From positions 124,001 through 188,000 of the forward strand of contig CAJPOT010000004.1 in assembly GCA_905372355.1 (NCBI GenBank): 64,000 bases of DNA, read 5' to 3'. A program made the translations under genes and the position numbers. The stretch comes from an uncultured Selenomonas sp. GTDB taxonomy: Bacteria; Bacillota; Negativicutes; Selenomonadales; Selenomonadaceae. The notes below the pieces were generated by a model that made no database searches, had not been told where the DNA came from, and worked only from the letters and a program-made list of their open reading frames with translations. Shown in pieces: positions 25,770 through 34,462 of the stretch (the stretch's first letter is position 1; each line of letters opens with the position of its first letter).

Positions 25770-25829
25770 TTCTCGCAGCTCCCCTTATCTCCAGAAATCG
25801 CTGAGAAATTCAGCTCTCCCTCTAAAATA

Positions 25830-25867
25830 GGGCTGTCATATGAGTCGACTACGACTTATGACAGCCC
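25830..25867 (-). terminator. Terminator at the end of the fla/che operon
   Basis: On the minus strand GGGCTGTCATA pairs with TATGACAGCCC, and the interior AGTCG/CGACT also pairs, giving a nearly continuous 16-base hairpin followed by TATTTTAG. It lies 11 bases after the last small gene (25879) and is the natural end of the long flagellar transcript. Confidence 0.75.
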
Positions 25868-25878
25868 CGTTTCATTCC

Positions 25879-26211
25879 CTACGTAGATATATCAATATTG
25901 CGTCCGCGGAACACATCGACGGCGAACCTCTCTGTTGGCGCTTCCTCCTCCTGCTCGGCATGCCTGTCGCCGCCAGAGCCTCGCCGGCCGCGCCCCTGCT
26001 TTTTGCGTCGATCGGGATCGTCCTTGATGCGTTCTTCTTCTGCCTGATCCTTCTTCCTGACCTGCGTCTGTTTCAACGCCGTTTCCTGCTTGTCACGCAC
26101 GGCCTGAAAATCCTGCTGCACAGCCGACTGCTGATTCATGTTATGCTGTACCTGCGTCGCTTCGGAAGTGCGCGGCACGATTGCTTGCAAACTCATCGGG
26201 GTTACATCCAT
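25879..26211 (-). CDS. Small charged protein at the end of the fla/che operon
   Basis: This 110-residue soluble protein is Gln-rich in its first third and then strongly basic and acidic (ERIKDDPDRRKKQGRGRRG, then EEEAPTERFAVDVFRGRNID). The C-terminal FxVDxFRGRNID segment looks ordered. I do not recognise a family; proteins of similar size and composition end flagellar clusters in related bacteria, from memory only. I took ATG 26211 (MDVTPMSLQ) because the GGTGGG site lies ahead of it. It follows the fapA-like gene by 62 bases. Confidence 0.6.
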   Translation of the reverse strand: MDVTPMSLQAIVPRTSEATQVQHNMNQQSAVQQDFQAVRDKQETALKQTQVRKKDQAEEERIKDDPDRRKKQGRGRRGSGGDRHAEQEEEAPTERFAVDVFRGRNIDIST

Positions 26212-26273
26212 GCATCCCACCATCCTTTCCAAGCGCAGTCAAGGGGACACGATCTGCAAGAACGTCGCTCGTA

Positions 26274-27665
26274 TCAATAAGCGCCCGTGCGGATCTGATC
26301 GCCTTCCACGCTCAACGTGCAGCGTTTCTCCTCCGAATGAACATTCTTGATGACGTTGTTGATCTTGAGCTTCACGCCTGGATATATCGTATCGGCAGCA
26401 CGAATACGGCCGCGCTTCATGCTCTGAATTTTCTCCTCAAGTCCGTCCATCTCTTCCAGAAGACGCTCCAACTGGCCCTCTACTTGGAAGCGCACCTTCC
26501 CCAACTGTGCGACCATTTCCTGCCTCTCGGGCGGCAGTTTGCTGATGTCAACCTTGCCGAGCGTCGCGAGCGTCTTCTTGATCTCATCGAGCTTTTTCTT
26601 CGTATCGCCGTACTCCTGGCACACTGCCTTGTACTGACGCTGCACCATCGGATTGACGCCGACTTCAAGTTTCGTCGCGACATTCGCGGGATTGCCGATC
26701 TGCGTCGCCTCGATTTCTTCCCCGGCGAACGTCGATCCTCCCATGATCTGCCCGCGCCTGCCGAGCACTGTGACCTTTTTGCCTGCGCGCACCTGTGAAT
26801 TCAGTACAACGTCGGCAATCGTGACATTATGTCCCGCTTCGATCTCTGCATTTTCTGCAAAAAATGCCATGAGCGTCCCCTTCGCCTTGACGAAGCCGCG
26901 ATTCATGCCCTGGATACCGCCCTTGACGAGGATATTATTTCCCTCGACCTCGGCGCCCGAAACGATGCCGCCGACCTCGATGTCGCCCGTAGCCTTGACG
27001 ACGAATCCCGCCTGCACGCTTCCCTGGACAGCGACCGCCCCCGTGAAGTCGATGTTGCCCGTGCCGACACCCACATCCTCCTTGATGACGAGGCGAGGGT
27101 CGACGCCGATGACTTTTCCTGTATCAACAATTTGACCGTCGATATCGGCATAGAGGAAATTCTCATCGCGAATCGAAGCGTTTTTCCCCGCCTTGAATAC
27201 GAGCGGCCTCCCCTTCTTTTGGTTGACCTTGCCACCGAGCACGTTCATGCCCGGCTCTCCGTCCGTCTGCAGAACGCGTTCAGCGAGAAGCTCGCCCTGC
27301 TTCACGAGCACGAAGAGGTTCATATTCTTGTAGTCCGCACGATCATATTCGTCGGTCTTGGGGCGTCCCTTGACCCCGAGGTCGTAGTTCTTCTTCAGAT
27401 AGGCATCCTCGCCATGCTGAGGCTCCTTGCCAAGCGCCGCTTCGAAATCCTGGCCATCCTTCGCGCCCTGCTCGATCGCCGCCTCGTCGAGGCCGAATAC
27501 GACGCCCTTGTCCTGGAGCGCCTTCTTGATCATCTCCGCCGTCGGATATGCGTTGGAATCCGTGTGGTCAAACCCGACCGTAGCCACCATCTTGTCCGAA
27601 CTGACATGGATATTGATCTTGCTGTAGACTGGACGCTCTCCGTCAACCCTTTCCTGTTCGCTCAT
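26274..27665 (-). CDS. FapA-family (DUF342) protein
   Basis: This 463-residue protein has an N-terminal alpha/beta region, a central beta-helix-like core with many Gly/Val repeats (GGIVSGAEVEGNNILVKGG region, about 190-330) and a C-terminal coiled coil (about 340-410) before a short beta domain. This is the DUF342/FapA layout, often annotated as flagellar assembly protein A; the molecular role is not settled. Its position right after the sigma-28 gene in the fla/che operon supports a motility-linked role. Start ATG 27665. Confidence 0.85.
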   Translation of the reverse strand: MSEQERVDGERPVYSKINIHVSSDKMVATVGFDHTDSNAYPTAEMIKKALQDKGVVFGLDEAAIEQGAKDGQDFEAALGKEPQHGEDAYLKKNYDLGVKGRPKTDEYDRADYKNMNLFVLVKQGELLAERVLQTDGEPGMNVLGGKVNQKKGRPLVFKAGKNASIRDENFLYADIDGQIVDTGKVIGVDPRLVIKEDVGVGTGNIDFTGAVAVQGSVQAGFVVKATGDIEVGGIVSGAEVEGNNILVKGGIQGMNRGFVKAKGTLMAFFAENAEIEAGHNVTIADVVLNSQVRAGKKVTVLGRRGQIMGGSTFAGEEIEATQIGNPANVATKLEVGVNPMVQRQYKAVCQEYGDTKKKLDEIKKTLATLGKVDISKLPPERQEMVAQLGKVRFQVEGQLERLLEEMDGLEEKIQSMKRGRIRAADTIYPGVKLKINNVIKNVHSEEKRCTLSVEGDQIRTGAY

Positions 27666-27689
27666 GCCCTTTTTTGCCTCCTTCTTGCC

Positions 27690-28448
27690 TCACTCCATGA
27701 GGCTTTTTTTCCATCTCGCCAAAAAGCCCCGAAGCCGAAAGACAGCCTTCGTATGGAGCTGAGAAATCCGCGCCTCCGAAAGATGCAGGATGAGGCTGAT
27801 TTCCTTTAAGGTAAGTTCCTCATAATAATAGAGAGAAACGACCGTGCGCTCCTTCTCCGGAAGCTGGTCGATTGCTTCCGCTAAGGTGTCACGCAATTCG
27901 TTTTTCTCGGCATTTTCTTCGGGATCGATCGTCTGTGAGGACGGGGATTCCGTGCGGACATACTCTTCAAGCGGAATGACCGTCGCGATATTCGTCTGCG
28001 AAACGAGATCGTGCAGCTCCTTCTTCGATATCTTGAGTTCCGCGGCAAGTTCGTCGTCCGTCGCCGAGCGCCCCAGGCGGCCTTCCAATGTCGTCACCGC
28101 CTGCTCATAGCGCCGAATCTTCTGCCTTTTCGATACGGGAATCCAATCCATCGTACGCAAATAGTCAAGCATGGCGCCGCGAATGCGCACGCCGCCATAC
28201 GTTTCAAATTTGTTGCCGCGCTCGACGTCGTATCGCTCGATTGCGTCAAGCAAACCAAAAAAGCCGCTCGAAACGAGATCGTCCCGATCAACATGTGCGG
28301 GCAGGCCGACGACGACACGTCCCGCAATGATATTGACGAGCGGCAAGTACTTTTCGACAATCTTGTCACGAACTTCCGGTGCGCGCGTTTCCCGGTAAAG
28401 CGCCCAAAGATCTTGAATTTCTGCGGAGGGGGTCTCTGCCTTTTTCAT
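27690..28448 (-). CDS. fliA: Flagellar sigma factor FliA/SigD (sigma-28)
   Basis: This sigma-70-family factor of about 252 residues directs RNA polymerase to late flagellar genes (flagellin, motor, chemoreceptors). Region 2 (LVSSGFFGLLDAIERYD then KFETYGGVRIRGAMLDYLR), region 3 and region 4 helix-turn-helix (LKEISLILHLSEARISQLH) are all present. A GAGGAGG site precedes it; both ATG 28448 and TTG 28451 are possible starts. It is near the 3' end of the cluster, as sigD is in Bacillus, where distance from the promoter limits expression. No anti-sigma FlgM gene is in the window. Confidence 0.95.
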   Translation of the reverse strand: MKKAETPSAEIQDLWALYRETRAPEVRDKIVEKYLPLVNIIAGRVVVGLPAHVDRDDLVSSGFFGLLDAIERYDVERGNKFETYGGVRIRGAMLDYLRTMDWIPVSKRQKIRRYEQAVTTLEGRLGRSATDDELAAELKISKKELHDLVSQTNIATVIPLEEYVRTESPSSQTIDPEENAEKNELRDTLAEAIDQLPEKERTVVSLYYYEELTLKEISLILHLSEARISQLHTKAVFRLRGFLARWKKSLME

Positions 28449-28471
28449 CAATCAGCCGCCTCCTCGTCTAG

Positions 28472-28858
28472 TCATTCTCCGCGGGGAACCGCAGCGGCGG
28501 GCTCTTCCATGACCTCAAAATCCGCATCCTGCTCTTGACCGTCCGCTTGCGCGTCTGCTGCTTCCCCATCTTCTCCGGCATTTTCCGAGCCTTCCGACTC
28601 CTCTTTATCATTCGCCGTCTGCGTCGCTTTTCCCTCTTTCCTCGTTGGAATTTCCTCCGACTGCGCTTGCGCAAAAAGGGCAGGGAACTGCTTTTCTAAA
28701 AAAAAGGCAACGAGAAAGATGAGCGCGGTGACGACGAGAAACACCGCAAGGCTTCTCCCCGCTGCAGTAGAAAACCGTGCACCTGCCGAAACGGCCGTCA
28801 GAACGGTGAGGAAGGCAGCGAGGACGCCCGTGACGAGTGCTGTTCCAATCTTAAACAA
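28472..28858 (-). CDS. Small two-helix membrane protein between cheD and fliA
   Basis: This 128-residue protein has two hydrophobic helices (about 5-25 and 37-55) followed by an acidic, low-complexity tail (about 68-128, rich in Glu, Asp, Ala and Gln). No family is recognised. It sits within the operon, 13 bases after cheD and about 20 bases before fliA, so expression with motility genes is likely. It has no counterpart at this position in the Bacillus operon that I can recall. Confidence 0.6.
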   Translation of the reverse strand: MFKIGTALVTGVLAAFLTVLTAVSAGARFSTAAGRSLAVFLVVTALIFLVAFFLEKQFPALFAQAQSEEIPTRKEGKATQTANDKEESEGSENAGEDGEAADAQADGQEQDADFEVMEEPAAAVPRGE

Positions 28859-28871
28859 AGTTCATCCCCCG

Positions 28872-29357
28872 TTAAATAATCTTTTCCCCGCGATCGATCG
28901 TCTTGACCTTGTAATCTCCCGTTGCCAAATCGACTTGTACCGTGCGGCCGTACGTGCCGCCCGTATCCTCGGCAACGATGCGTATGCCTTCCTTGGCGAG
29001 CGCCTTCTTTGCAGCCTCCGCATTTCTCAGACCCACGCGCATGACGTCGGACGCATTGGCGAACGAGAACATCTGTGCGCCTCCCGCGATCTTCGCGACG
29101 AGACGGTTCTTCGCCGCACCGAGTTTCAAGACCTCGCCGAGCAACAAAGGCACGCCCGTATCAGCAAACTTCGCATGATTCTCGTGCGCTCTCGCCTGCG
29201 TGCTGTCCGGCAGCATGATGTGCACGAGGCCGCCGACCTTCGTCTGCGGATCGTAGAGGGATATGCCGATGCAGGAGCCAAGACCGTAGCTGATGATCTG
29301 CTGCGGAGCCTTACCGACCTTGTAATCCGCGATTCCTACGCGTAACATATCAGCCAT
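28872..29357 (-). CDS. cheD: Chemoreceptor glutamine deamidase CheD
   Basis: CheD deamidates receptor glutamines and, with CheC, takes part in adaptation. The 161-residue protein has the catalytic Cys29 in ISYGLGSCIG and His46 in GGLVHIMLP. It follows cheC with one base between the TGA and the ATG at 29357; a TTG at 29366 is an alternative start. The chemoreceptor in this window (12853-14649) is a possible substrate. Confidence 0.93.
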   Translation of the reverse strand: MADMLRVGIADYKVGKAPQQIISYGLGSCIGISLYDPQTKVGGLVHIMLPDSTQARAHENHAKFADTGVPLLLGEVLKLGAAKNRLVAKIAGGAQMFSFANASDVMRVGLRNAEAAKKALAKEGIRIVAEDTGGTYGRTVQVDLATGDYKVKTIDRGEKII

Positions 29358-29358
29358 G

Positions 29359-29976
29359 TCATCCAACCCCCACTGCAGAAAGAATCATTTCCATGGAGCC
29401 TGGATCCGGTACAAGGAAGAAGTGCCCGCGCAACTCATCATCTTCGGCAAGGAACTCCGTCTCGATGACCATGGCGTGATCGCCCATCTGGCCGAGCTGT
29501 ACGAGCACGACGTTCAAGATGGCGCCTGCCATATCCATAGCGAGCGCCGGAATCGACGGAATGAGCGAGAGGTTCGTGAAGCTGTAGAGCGCATTGAGGT
29601 AAGCTCCTGCCAAGATGTTGCCGATTTCCATCAAGGCGGACTCTGCCATCATGTCGAGATGCGTCGTCTCTCCCGACTCCTTGCCCATGAGGGCGTCGAC
29701 AAGGTAGAAAGCGCTGTCCTTCGGCATGAGGAACAGAATGTTGCTCGGCGCCTTGCCATAGACGCGCAGAAAAACACCGACGACGATCGTCTCCGGCCCG
29801 CCGACGAGGTCGGGAACCTCGTCGAGAGGGACGACCGAAACCTTCGGCACATTCATATCAATGCGGCGGTTGATGAGCTGCGACAAGGCCGTCGCAGAGT
29901 TCCCCGCACCGACATTTCCTATCTCCCGCAGCACATCAAGCTGTACCGGGGAGAGATCGATAATATCTTCCGTCAT
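29359..29976 (-). CDS. cheC: CheY-P phosphatase CheC
   Basis: This 205-residue protein has the two pseudo-symmetric active-site helices of the CheC/FliY/CheX family: EIGNVGAGNSATALS near 18-32 and EIGNILAGAYLNAL near 115, each with the Glu and Asn that dephosphorylate CheY-P. The start ATG 29976 has GAGGTG upstream; an in-frame start at 30021 would lie in the gap after cheW. In Bacillus CheC also binds CheD and links phosphatase activity to receptor adaptation. Confidence 0.94.
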   Translation of the reverse strand: MTEDIIDLSPVQLDVLREIGNVGAGNSATALSQLINRRIDMNVPKVSVVPLDEVPDLVGGPETIVVGVFLRVYGKAPSNILFLMPKDSAFYLVDALMGKESGETTHLDMMAESALMEIGNILAGAYLNALYSFTNLSLIPSIPALAMDMAGAILNVVLVQLGQMGDHAMVIETEFLAEDDELRGHFFLVPDPGSMEMILSAVGVG

Positions 29977-30057
29977 AACTGCACCTCTAGCATACTGGCA
30001 TGATCCGATAGAAATATCCATCTCCCGTCCTGCCGGGCAGGAGAAGGAAGCAACTTC

Positions 30058-30519
30058 TTATTTCATATCTTCCGGCAGGTCAACGATCTCATCGAGATTC
30101 AGCATGATGATCAGTCGTGCATCAATGTTGCCGATGCTGCTGACAAAGCGGTTGCTCGTGCTGTCGCTGACGTCCTTCGCCGGATTGATGTCACGTCCGG
30201 AGATCGTCAGCACTTCCGTCACAGCGTCGACGATCATGCCAATGGAGAACTCGCCGATCTTCATGATGATGATGCGCGTCGCATCCGTGTAGGGAGCGTC
30301 CTCAAGACCGATGCGGCGCTTGAGGTCGATGACGGGAAGGACGCTGCCGCGCAGATTGATGACGCCCTTGATGTAGTCGGGGGCGAAGGGCACGCGCGTG
30401 ATGTCCGTCAAAACCTTGATTTCCTGCACGTTCAGGATGTTGACGCCGTACTCTTCCTTCAAGAGCTTGAACGCGGCCACCTGAACGTCTTCCATGATTG
30501 TCTTCTTTTCCTTAGCCAT
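30058..30519 (-). CDS. cheW: Chemotaxis coupling protein CheW
   Basis: This 153-residue SH3-like protein bridges chemoreceptors and CheA. Typical parts are FKLLKEEYGVNILNVQEI, the VPFAPDYIKGVINLRGSV receptor-binding strand and PVIDLKRRIG. It is 15 bases after cheA. Single copy in the window. Confidence 0.95.
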   Translation of the reverse strand: MAKEKKTIMEDVQVAAFKLLKEEYGVNILNVQEIKVLTDITRVPFAPDYIKGVINLRGSVLPVIDLKRRIGLEDAPYTDATRIIIMKIGEFSIGMIVDAVTEVLTISGRDINPAKDVSDSTSNRFVSSIGNIDARLIIMLNLDEIVDLPEDMK

Positions 30520-30534
30520 GTCTAATCCTCCCCC

Positions 30535-32631
30535 TTACTGCTGCACGACCGTACCGACATCCAAAATCAAGGCGACACGGCCATCTCCGAGCACGGTGGC
30601 TCCGGAGAAGAGCTTGAGTCCGGAAAGGAGTTTTCCGAGCGTCTTGATGACAATTTCCTGCTGACCGATAAGGTTGTCTACGACGATACCCGCCTTACGC
30701 TCGCCGACATAGACGACGACAACGAAGATGTCGTCGTTGTCCTCGTCCGTCGTGCGCGGCACCTGGAGCGCCGTGCTGAGGTTGATGATCGGGATGATCT
30801 GCCCGCGCAGTACGATGACCGCTTGATTCTGCACCGTCTTGATGTCGTCCGGATGAATGTTGATCGTGCTGTCGATCGAGCCGAGAGGAATCGCATACAT
30901 CTCCTCCTGCACCTTGACGAGGAGAGCCTGGATGATGGCGAGCGTCAGCGGCAATTTGATTTTGAATACCGAGCCTTCATCAATCTTCGTCTCAACATCG
31001 ACGTGACCGCCCAACGACTCAATCTTGCTGCGCACGACGTCCATGCCCACGCCGCGGCCCGAAATGTCCGTGATGTGATCGGCCGTGGAGAATCCTGGCG
31101 CAAAGATGATGCGCACAGCATCCGTATCGGAAAGTGCGTCAGCTTCCTCCTGCGTGTAGAGACCCTTCTCCACAGCTTTTGCGCGAATCTTTTCGGCGTC
31201 GATGCCCGCACCGTCGTCCGTGACCATAATGACGACGTTATTTCCCTCGTGACGCGCGATGAGTCCGACCTCGCCCGTGCGCGGCTTGCCCTTTTTCTCA
31301 CGGTCGTCAGGATGCTCGACACCATGATCGAGCGAATTTCTCAGAAGGTGCATCAATGGATCGCCGATCTCGTCGATGACCGTGCGATCGAGTTCAGTCT
31401 CCTCGCCCTCAACCGTGAGGTTGATGTCCTTGTTGAGCTCCTTGGCGATATCGCGCACCATGCGCGGGAAGCGGTTGAACACCTGGCTGACAGGAACCAT
31501 GCGCACCTTCATGACGACGTTCTGCAAGTCCGTCGTCACGCGATCCATCTGCTCCAACGTCTCCGTCAGTTCCGGCATGCGGTTCGTCGTGCCGATCTGC
31601 TCAAGGCGCACCTTGTTGATGACGAGCTCGCCGACGAGGTTCATGAGGTTGTCGAGCTTCTCGATGTCAACGCGCACGGACTGGCTCGCATGATGCTTCT
31701 TCTCTGCGGCTGCGTGCTTTGCCGCGGGCTTTGCTGCCGGTTTCGCCGCAGGCTTTGCCGCGGGCTTCGCCGCAGGAGCTGGTGCTGCGGGGGCGGGGGC
31801 GGGAGCGGAAGCCTTCGGCGGCTCTGCTGCTGCCGGAGCAGGCGCAGGCGCTGCGAGATTGTCGGGGTCGACTTCCTCGATCTTCACCTCTTCCAATTCA
31901 GAAACGGGTGCAAGCGCATCGGAAACCGCCTGCGTATCGGATGTCGTTACGAGAACGAGATCGAAATCATGATCGAACTTTTCCGCCTCCAGATCTTCCG
32001 CCGGCGGAACCGACTTGATGACGTCGCCGATCTCGTCGAGGGCATTCATGACCATGTAGGTGCGCGCTGCCTTCAAAAGGCATGTATCGGCGAGACGGAT
32101 GTGTATGTGAAAGACAGCCATGCCGCCCTGCTTCGCCGCGCGCATCGCATCCTTGTCATCCTCGGTATAATCGAGCGAGGAGGCGGGCGCTGCCTCAGCC
32201 GCCGGCGCATCCGCTGCGGCCGGCGCCGCTTGCGCCTCCGGCTGCGGCTCGCCCTTGGAAATGGACGAGAGCTTCTTCACGAGATCGGAAACGTCGACGA
32301 GATCCTCGGGGTCGCCGTTGCCGACGTTCTCGATCATCTCCTGCAGGGAGTCAAGGCACTTGAAGATCGTCTCGATGATGTCCTCCGTCACCTTGAGCTG
32401 GTTGTTGCGGATGAGGTCGAGGACGTCTTCCATCTCGTGCGTAAGTTCGGCGATCTTGTTGAACCCCATCGTCGCCGACATGCCTTTCAGCGTATGCGCG
32501 TTACGAAAGATCTCGTTGACGACGGACACATCGTTCGGGTCATTCTCGAGGCTCAGCAGACCATCGTTCAAGGACTGCAGATGTTCGCGCGACTCGTCCA
32601 AAAACATGTCCATGTACTGATTTGTTTCCAT
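30535..32631 (-). CDS. cheA: Chemotaxis histidine kinase CheA
   Basis: This 698-residue kinase phosphorylates CheY. Domains in order: HPt with phospho-accepting His46 (NAHTLKG); a P2-like CheY-binding domain (about 165-260); an Ala/Pro/Lys linker with four KPAA repeats (about 300-330); dimerisation; an HATPase with LRNSLDHGVEHP (N box), DDGAGID (G1) and GRGVGMDVV (G2); and a C-terminal CheW-like domain. I took ATG 32631 (METNQYMDMF) behind GGGGG, because the longer frame adds 32 Cys- and Gly-rich residues not found in the family. The 197-base gap upstream separates it from pilZ. Confidence 0.95.
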   Translation of the reverse strand: METNQYMDMFLDESREHLQSLNDGLLSLENDPNDVSVVNEIFRNAHTLKGMSATMGFNKIAELTHEMEDVLDLIRNNQLKVTEDIIETIFKCLDSLQEMIENVGNGDPEDLVDVSDLVKKLSSISKGEPQPEAQAAPAAADAPAAEAAPASSLDYTEDDKDAMRAAKQGGMAVFHIHIRLADTCLLKAARTYMVMNALDEIGDVIKSVPPAEDLEAEKFDHDFDLVLVTTSDTQAVSDALAPVSELEEVKIEEVDPDNLAAPAPAPAAAEPPKASAPAPAPAAPAPAAKPAAKPAAKPAAKPAAKHAAAEKKHHASQSVRVDIEKLDNLMNLVGELVINKVRLEQIGTTNRMPELTETLEQMDRVTTDLQNVVMKVRMVPVSQVFNRFPRMVRDIAKELNKDINLTVEGEETELDRTVIDEIGDPLMHLLRNSLDHGVEHPDDREKKGKPRTGEVGLIARHEGNNVVIMVTDDGAGIDAEKIRAKAVEKGLYTQEEADALSDTDAVRIIFAPGFSTADHITDISGRGVGMDVVRSKIESLGGHVDVETKIDEGSVFKIKLPLTLAIIQALLVKVQEEMYAIPLGSIDSTINIHPDDIKTVQNQAVIVLRGQIIPIINLSTALQVPRTTDEDNDDIFVVVVYVGERKAGIVVDNLIGQQEIVIKTLGKLLSGLKLFSGATVLGDGRVALILDVGTVVQQ

Positions 32632-32828
32632 TTCAAATCCCCCTGTTTGTTTTCTGCCGCCTCCGGGCGTCTTGCTCATTGCAGTATCTGCGCAAGAGGC
32701 ACAGCAGCCTGTCAGTTTGCTCCGCAACCTTCGCCAAGAGCCCTGGTACCAGCCAGGCAGAACGCGAATCGCGAATCACTTGCATCATTCTTTAATATTC
32801 TTCGCCGTCACCGCTAAAAATCCTGCTT

Positions 32829-33512
32829 TTATTCCCGAGCGGGACTGTCAGGGTGCAAGGTGAGTTGGCGGCGCAGTTCACTGAAAACGAAGTGAACAAT
32901 TTTATTCATTGTTCCCCGATCAAGCTCCAGAAAGTGCGCCCCTAGCTGCCAGCCGCGATCGCTCGGCTCAAGCGGTAGGGAACGTACGATGCGAGCCATG
33001 ACGGACAGCGTGCCGATATTGGGGAAGTTCGTAAACACGATGGACGCGCGGCTGTTGACCTTGACGTGACGCGGCACAATGAAGGAAACACCGCCGCCAC
33101 TGACGTCCGTAGTGTAAAGCTTCATAAGCTCGCTCTCGCGCCCCTCCGTATCGATGATCCGCACCTGAATCGGCAGGCGCACCATTGCACGCACAAAGCT
33201 GCGGTTCTGATGGCGCTCGACGACTTCCGGCTTCGTGATCATCCAGACAGGAATCGGATCGCGCGCCTTCCCCTTGAATACGGAAAAAAATCGGTAGCGA
33301 CATGCCTCGCCCACAGCGAGGCCATAGAGCTGCTCACCCGCCGCCGGTATGATGGGGCGGCGCCTTTCGTCCACGGGCATGGCGACGATCAATCGGTCTG
33401 CAGTGATATCTTCTATGCGGCTCGTATATCTTATATCGTCATCTTCCAGGTAAAACTCAACCCTCTGCCCAATTTTCAACACCGTTGCCGCATTCATCAA
33501 ATCGCCTGCCAT
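32829..33512 (-). CDS. YcgR-like PilZ protein in the fla/che operon, second copy
   Basis: This c-di-GMP effector of about 227 residues has an N-terminal YcgR-type domain followed by PilZ. The RxxxR motif is RSFVR and the D-x-S-x-x-G motif is DVSGGG, so ligand binding should be intact. Bacillus YpfA and E. coli YcgR of this type slow or stop the flagellar motor when c-di-GMP is high. GGGGAGG precedes ATG 33512. It lies between flhG and cheA, exactly where cheB is in Bacillus. Paralogue at 21297-22010. Confidence 0.88.
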   Translation of the reverse strand: MAGDLMNAATVLKIGQRVEFYLEDDDIRYTSRIEDITADRLIVAMPVDERRRPIIPAAGEQLYGLAVGEACRYRFFSVFKGKARDPIPVWMITKPEVVERHQNRSFVRAMVRLPIQVRIIDTEGRESELMKLYTTDVSGGGVSFIVPRHVKVNSRASIVFTNFPNIGTLSVMARIVRSLPLEPSDRGWQLGAHFLELDRGTMNKIVHFVFSELRRQLTLHPDSPARE

Positions 33513-33529
33513 GGCAAGGCACCTCCCCA

Positions 33530-34459
33530 TCATCGTGTAAAATCAAGGAAATATTGCAGAAATGATTTCCAACCTTTTTTGATAAAGACCTTTTCCCCAT
33601 AGAGCATGGATCTCGCAATCGCCTTGATGCACTTTGCCGCAAGCGCGTCTGGATACGCCTCAAGAATCGGCTTCTGCTGACGCACCGCCTGGATCATCGT
33701 GCGATCCTCGTAAATCGCCCCGAGGGATTGGATTTCCATGTGCAGGAAACGCTCCGCCGTCTTCCTGAGCTTTTCCGCCACTTCGAGACCTTCTGCCTCG
33801 TCGTAGACACGATTGACGACGAGGCGCATGTTCGGCTTCGCCGCATACATGCTGTACGCCTTCATGACGGCATAAGCGTCGGTCATGGCCGTCGGCTCGG
33901 GCGTCGTCACAAGGATCACCTCATCCGCCGCCAAGATAAAATCGAGGACGTTTCTGCCGATGCCTGCACCTGTATCGATGAGGATGACATCGGCTAATTC
34001 CCCGCAGCCCGTGAGTTTTTCTTCGAGCAAATCCCGCTCGGCGGGCGTGAACTCGCCCGCCTGTTCCATGCCCGAGCCGCCCGAGATATAGCGAAGCCCA
34101 TAAGGCCCCTTCAAGATCACGTCGTCGAGCACGACATCCTCATCCAACAGATGCAGAAGATTATATTTCGAAGAGGTTCCCAAAAGGACGTCGACATTCG
34201 CCATGCCGAGGTCAGCATCGATGACAAGCGTCTTCTTTCCCTCGGCAAGAAAGGCGAGCGCAAGGTTCACGGTCAGGTTCGACTTGCCAACACCGCCCTT
34301 GCCGCTCGTGACGGCAATGATACGTGCACCCTCCTTTGGCACAGGGCGCGCCGCACTCGGCTCTGGCCCCTCCCGGGCAGCGTCCGTGCCGGAATCCGCA
34401 GCGGCAGAGTCCTTTTTGTTTTCTACGAGCTTTCGAAGGCTCGCTGCCTGGTCCTGCAT
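33530..34459 (-). CDS. flhG: Flagellar number regulator FlhG (MinD/ParA-like ATPase)
   Basis: This 309-residue protein has an N-terminal segment (about 1-45, basic start MQDQAASLRKL) that in this family activates FlhF GTPase, then a deviant Walker A SGKGGVGKSN (52-61), DADLGMANVD and the ILIDTGAGIG switch. It sets the number and place of flagella. Its ATG comes 3 bases after the flhF stop, with GAGG inside the end of flhF. A C-terminal membrane-targeting-like helix (KKGWKSFLQYFLDF) is present. Confidence 0.93.
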   Translation of the reverse strand: MQDQAASLRKLVENKKDSAAADSGTDAAREGPEPSAARPVPKEGARIIAVTSGKGGVGKSNLTVNLALAFLAEGKKTLVIDADLGMANVDVLLGTSSKYNLLHLLDEDVVLDDVILKGPYGLRYISGGSGMEQAGEFTPAERDLLEEKLTGCGELADVILIDTGAGIGRNVLDFILAADEVILVTTPEPTAMTDAYAVMKAYSMYAAKPNMRLVVNRVYDEAEGLEVAEKLRKTAERFLHMEIQSLGAIYEDRTMIQAVRQQKPILEAYPDALAAKCIKAIARSMLYGEKVFIKKGWKSFLQYFLDFTR

Positions 34460-34462
34460 AAT

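Noticed and set aside
30823..32817. 664-codon open frame on the plus strand opposite cheA
   Set aside because: Antisense shadow of cheA with the same biased composition and no recognisable domain.
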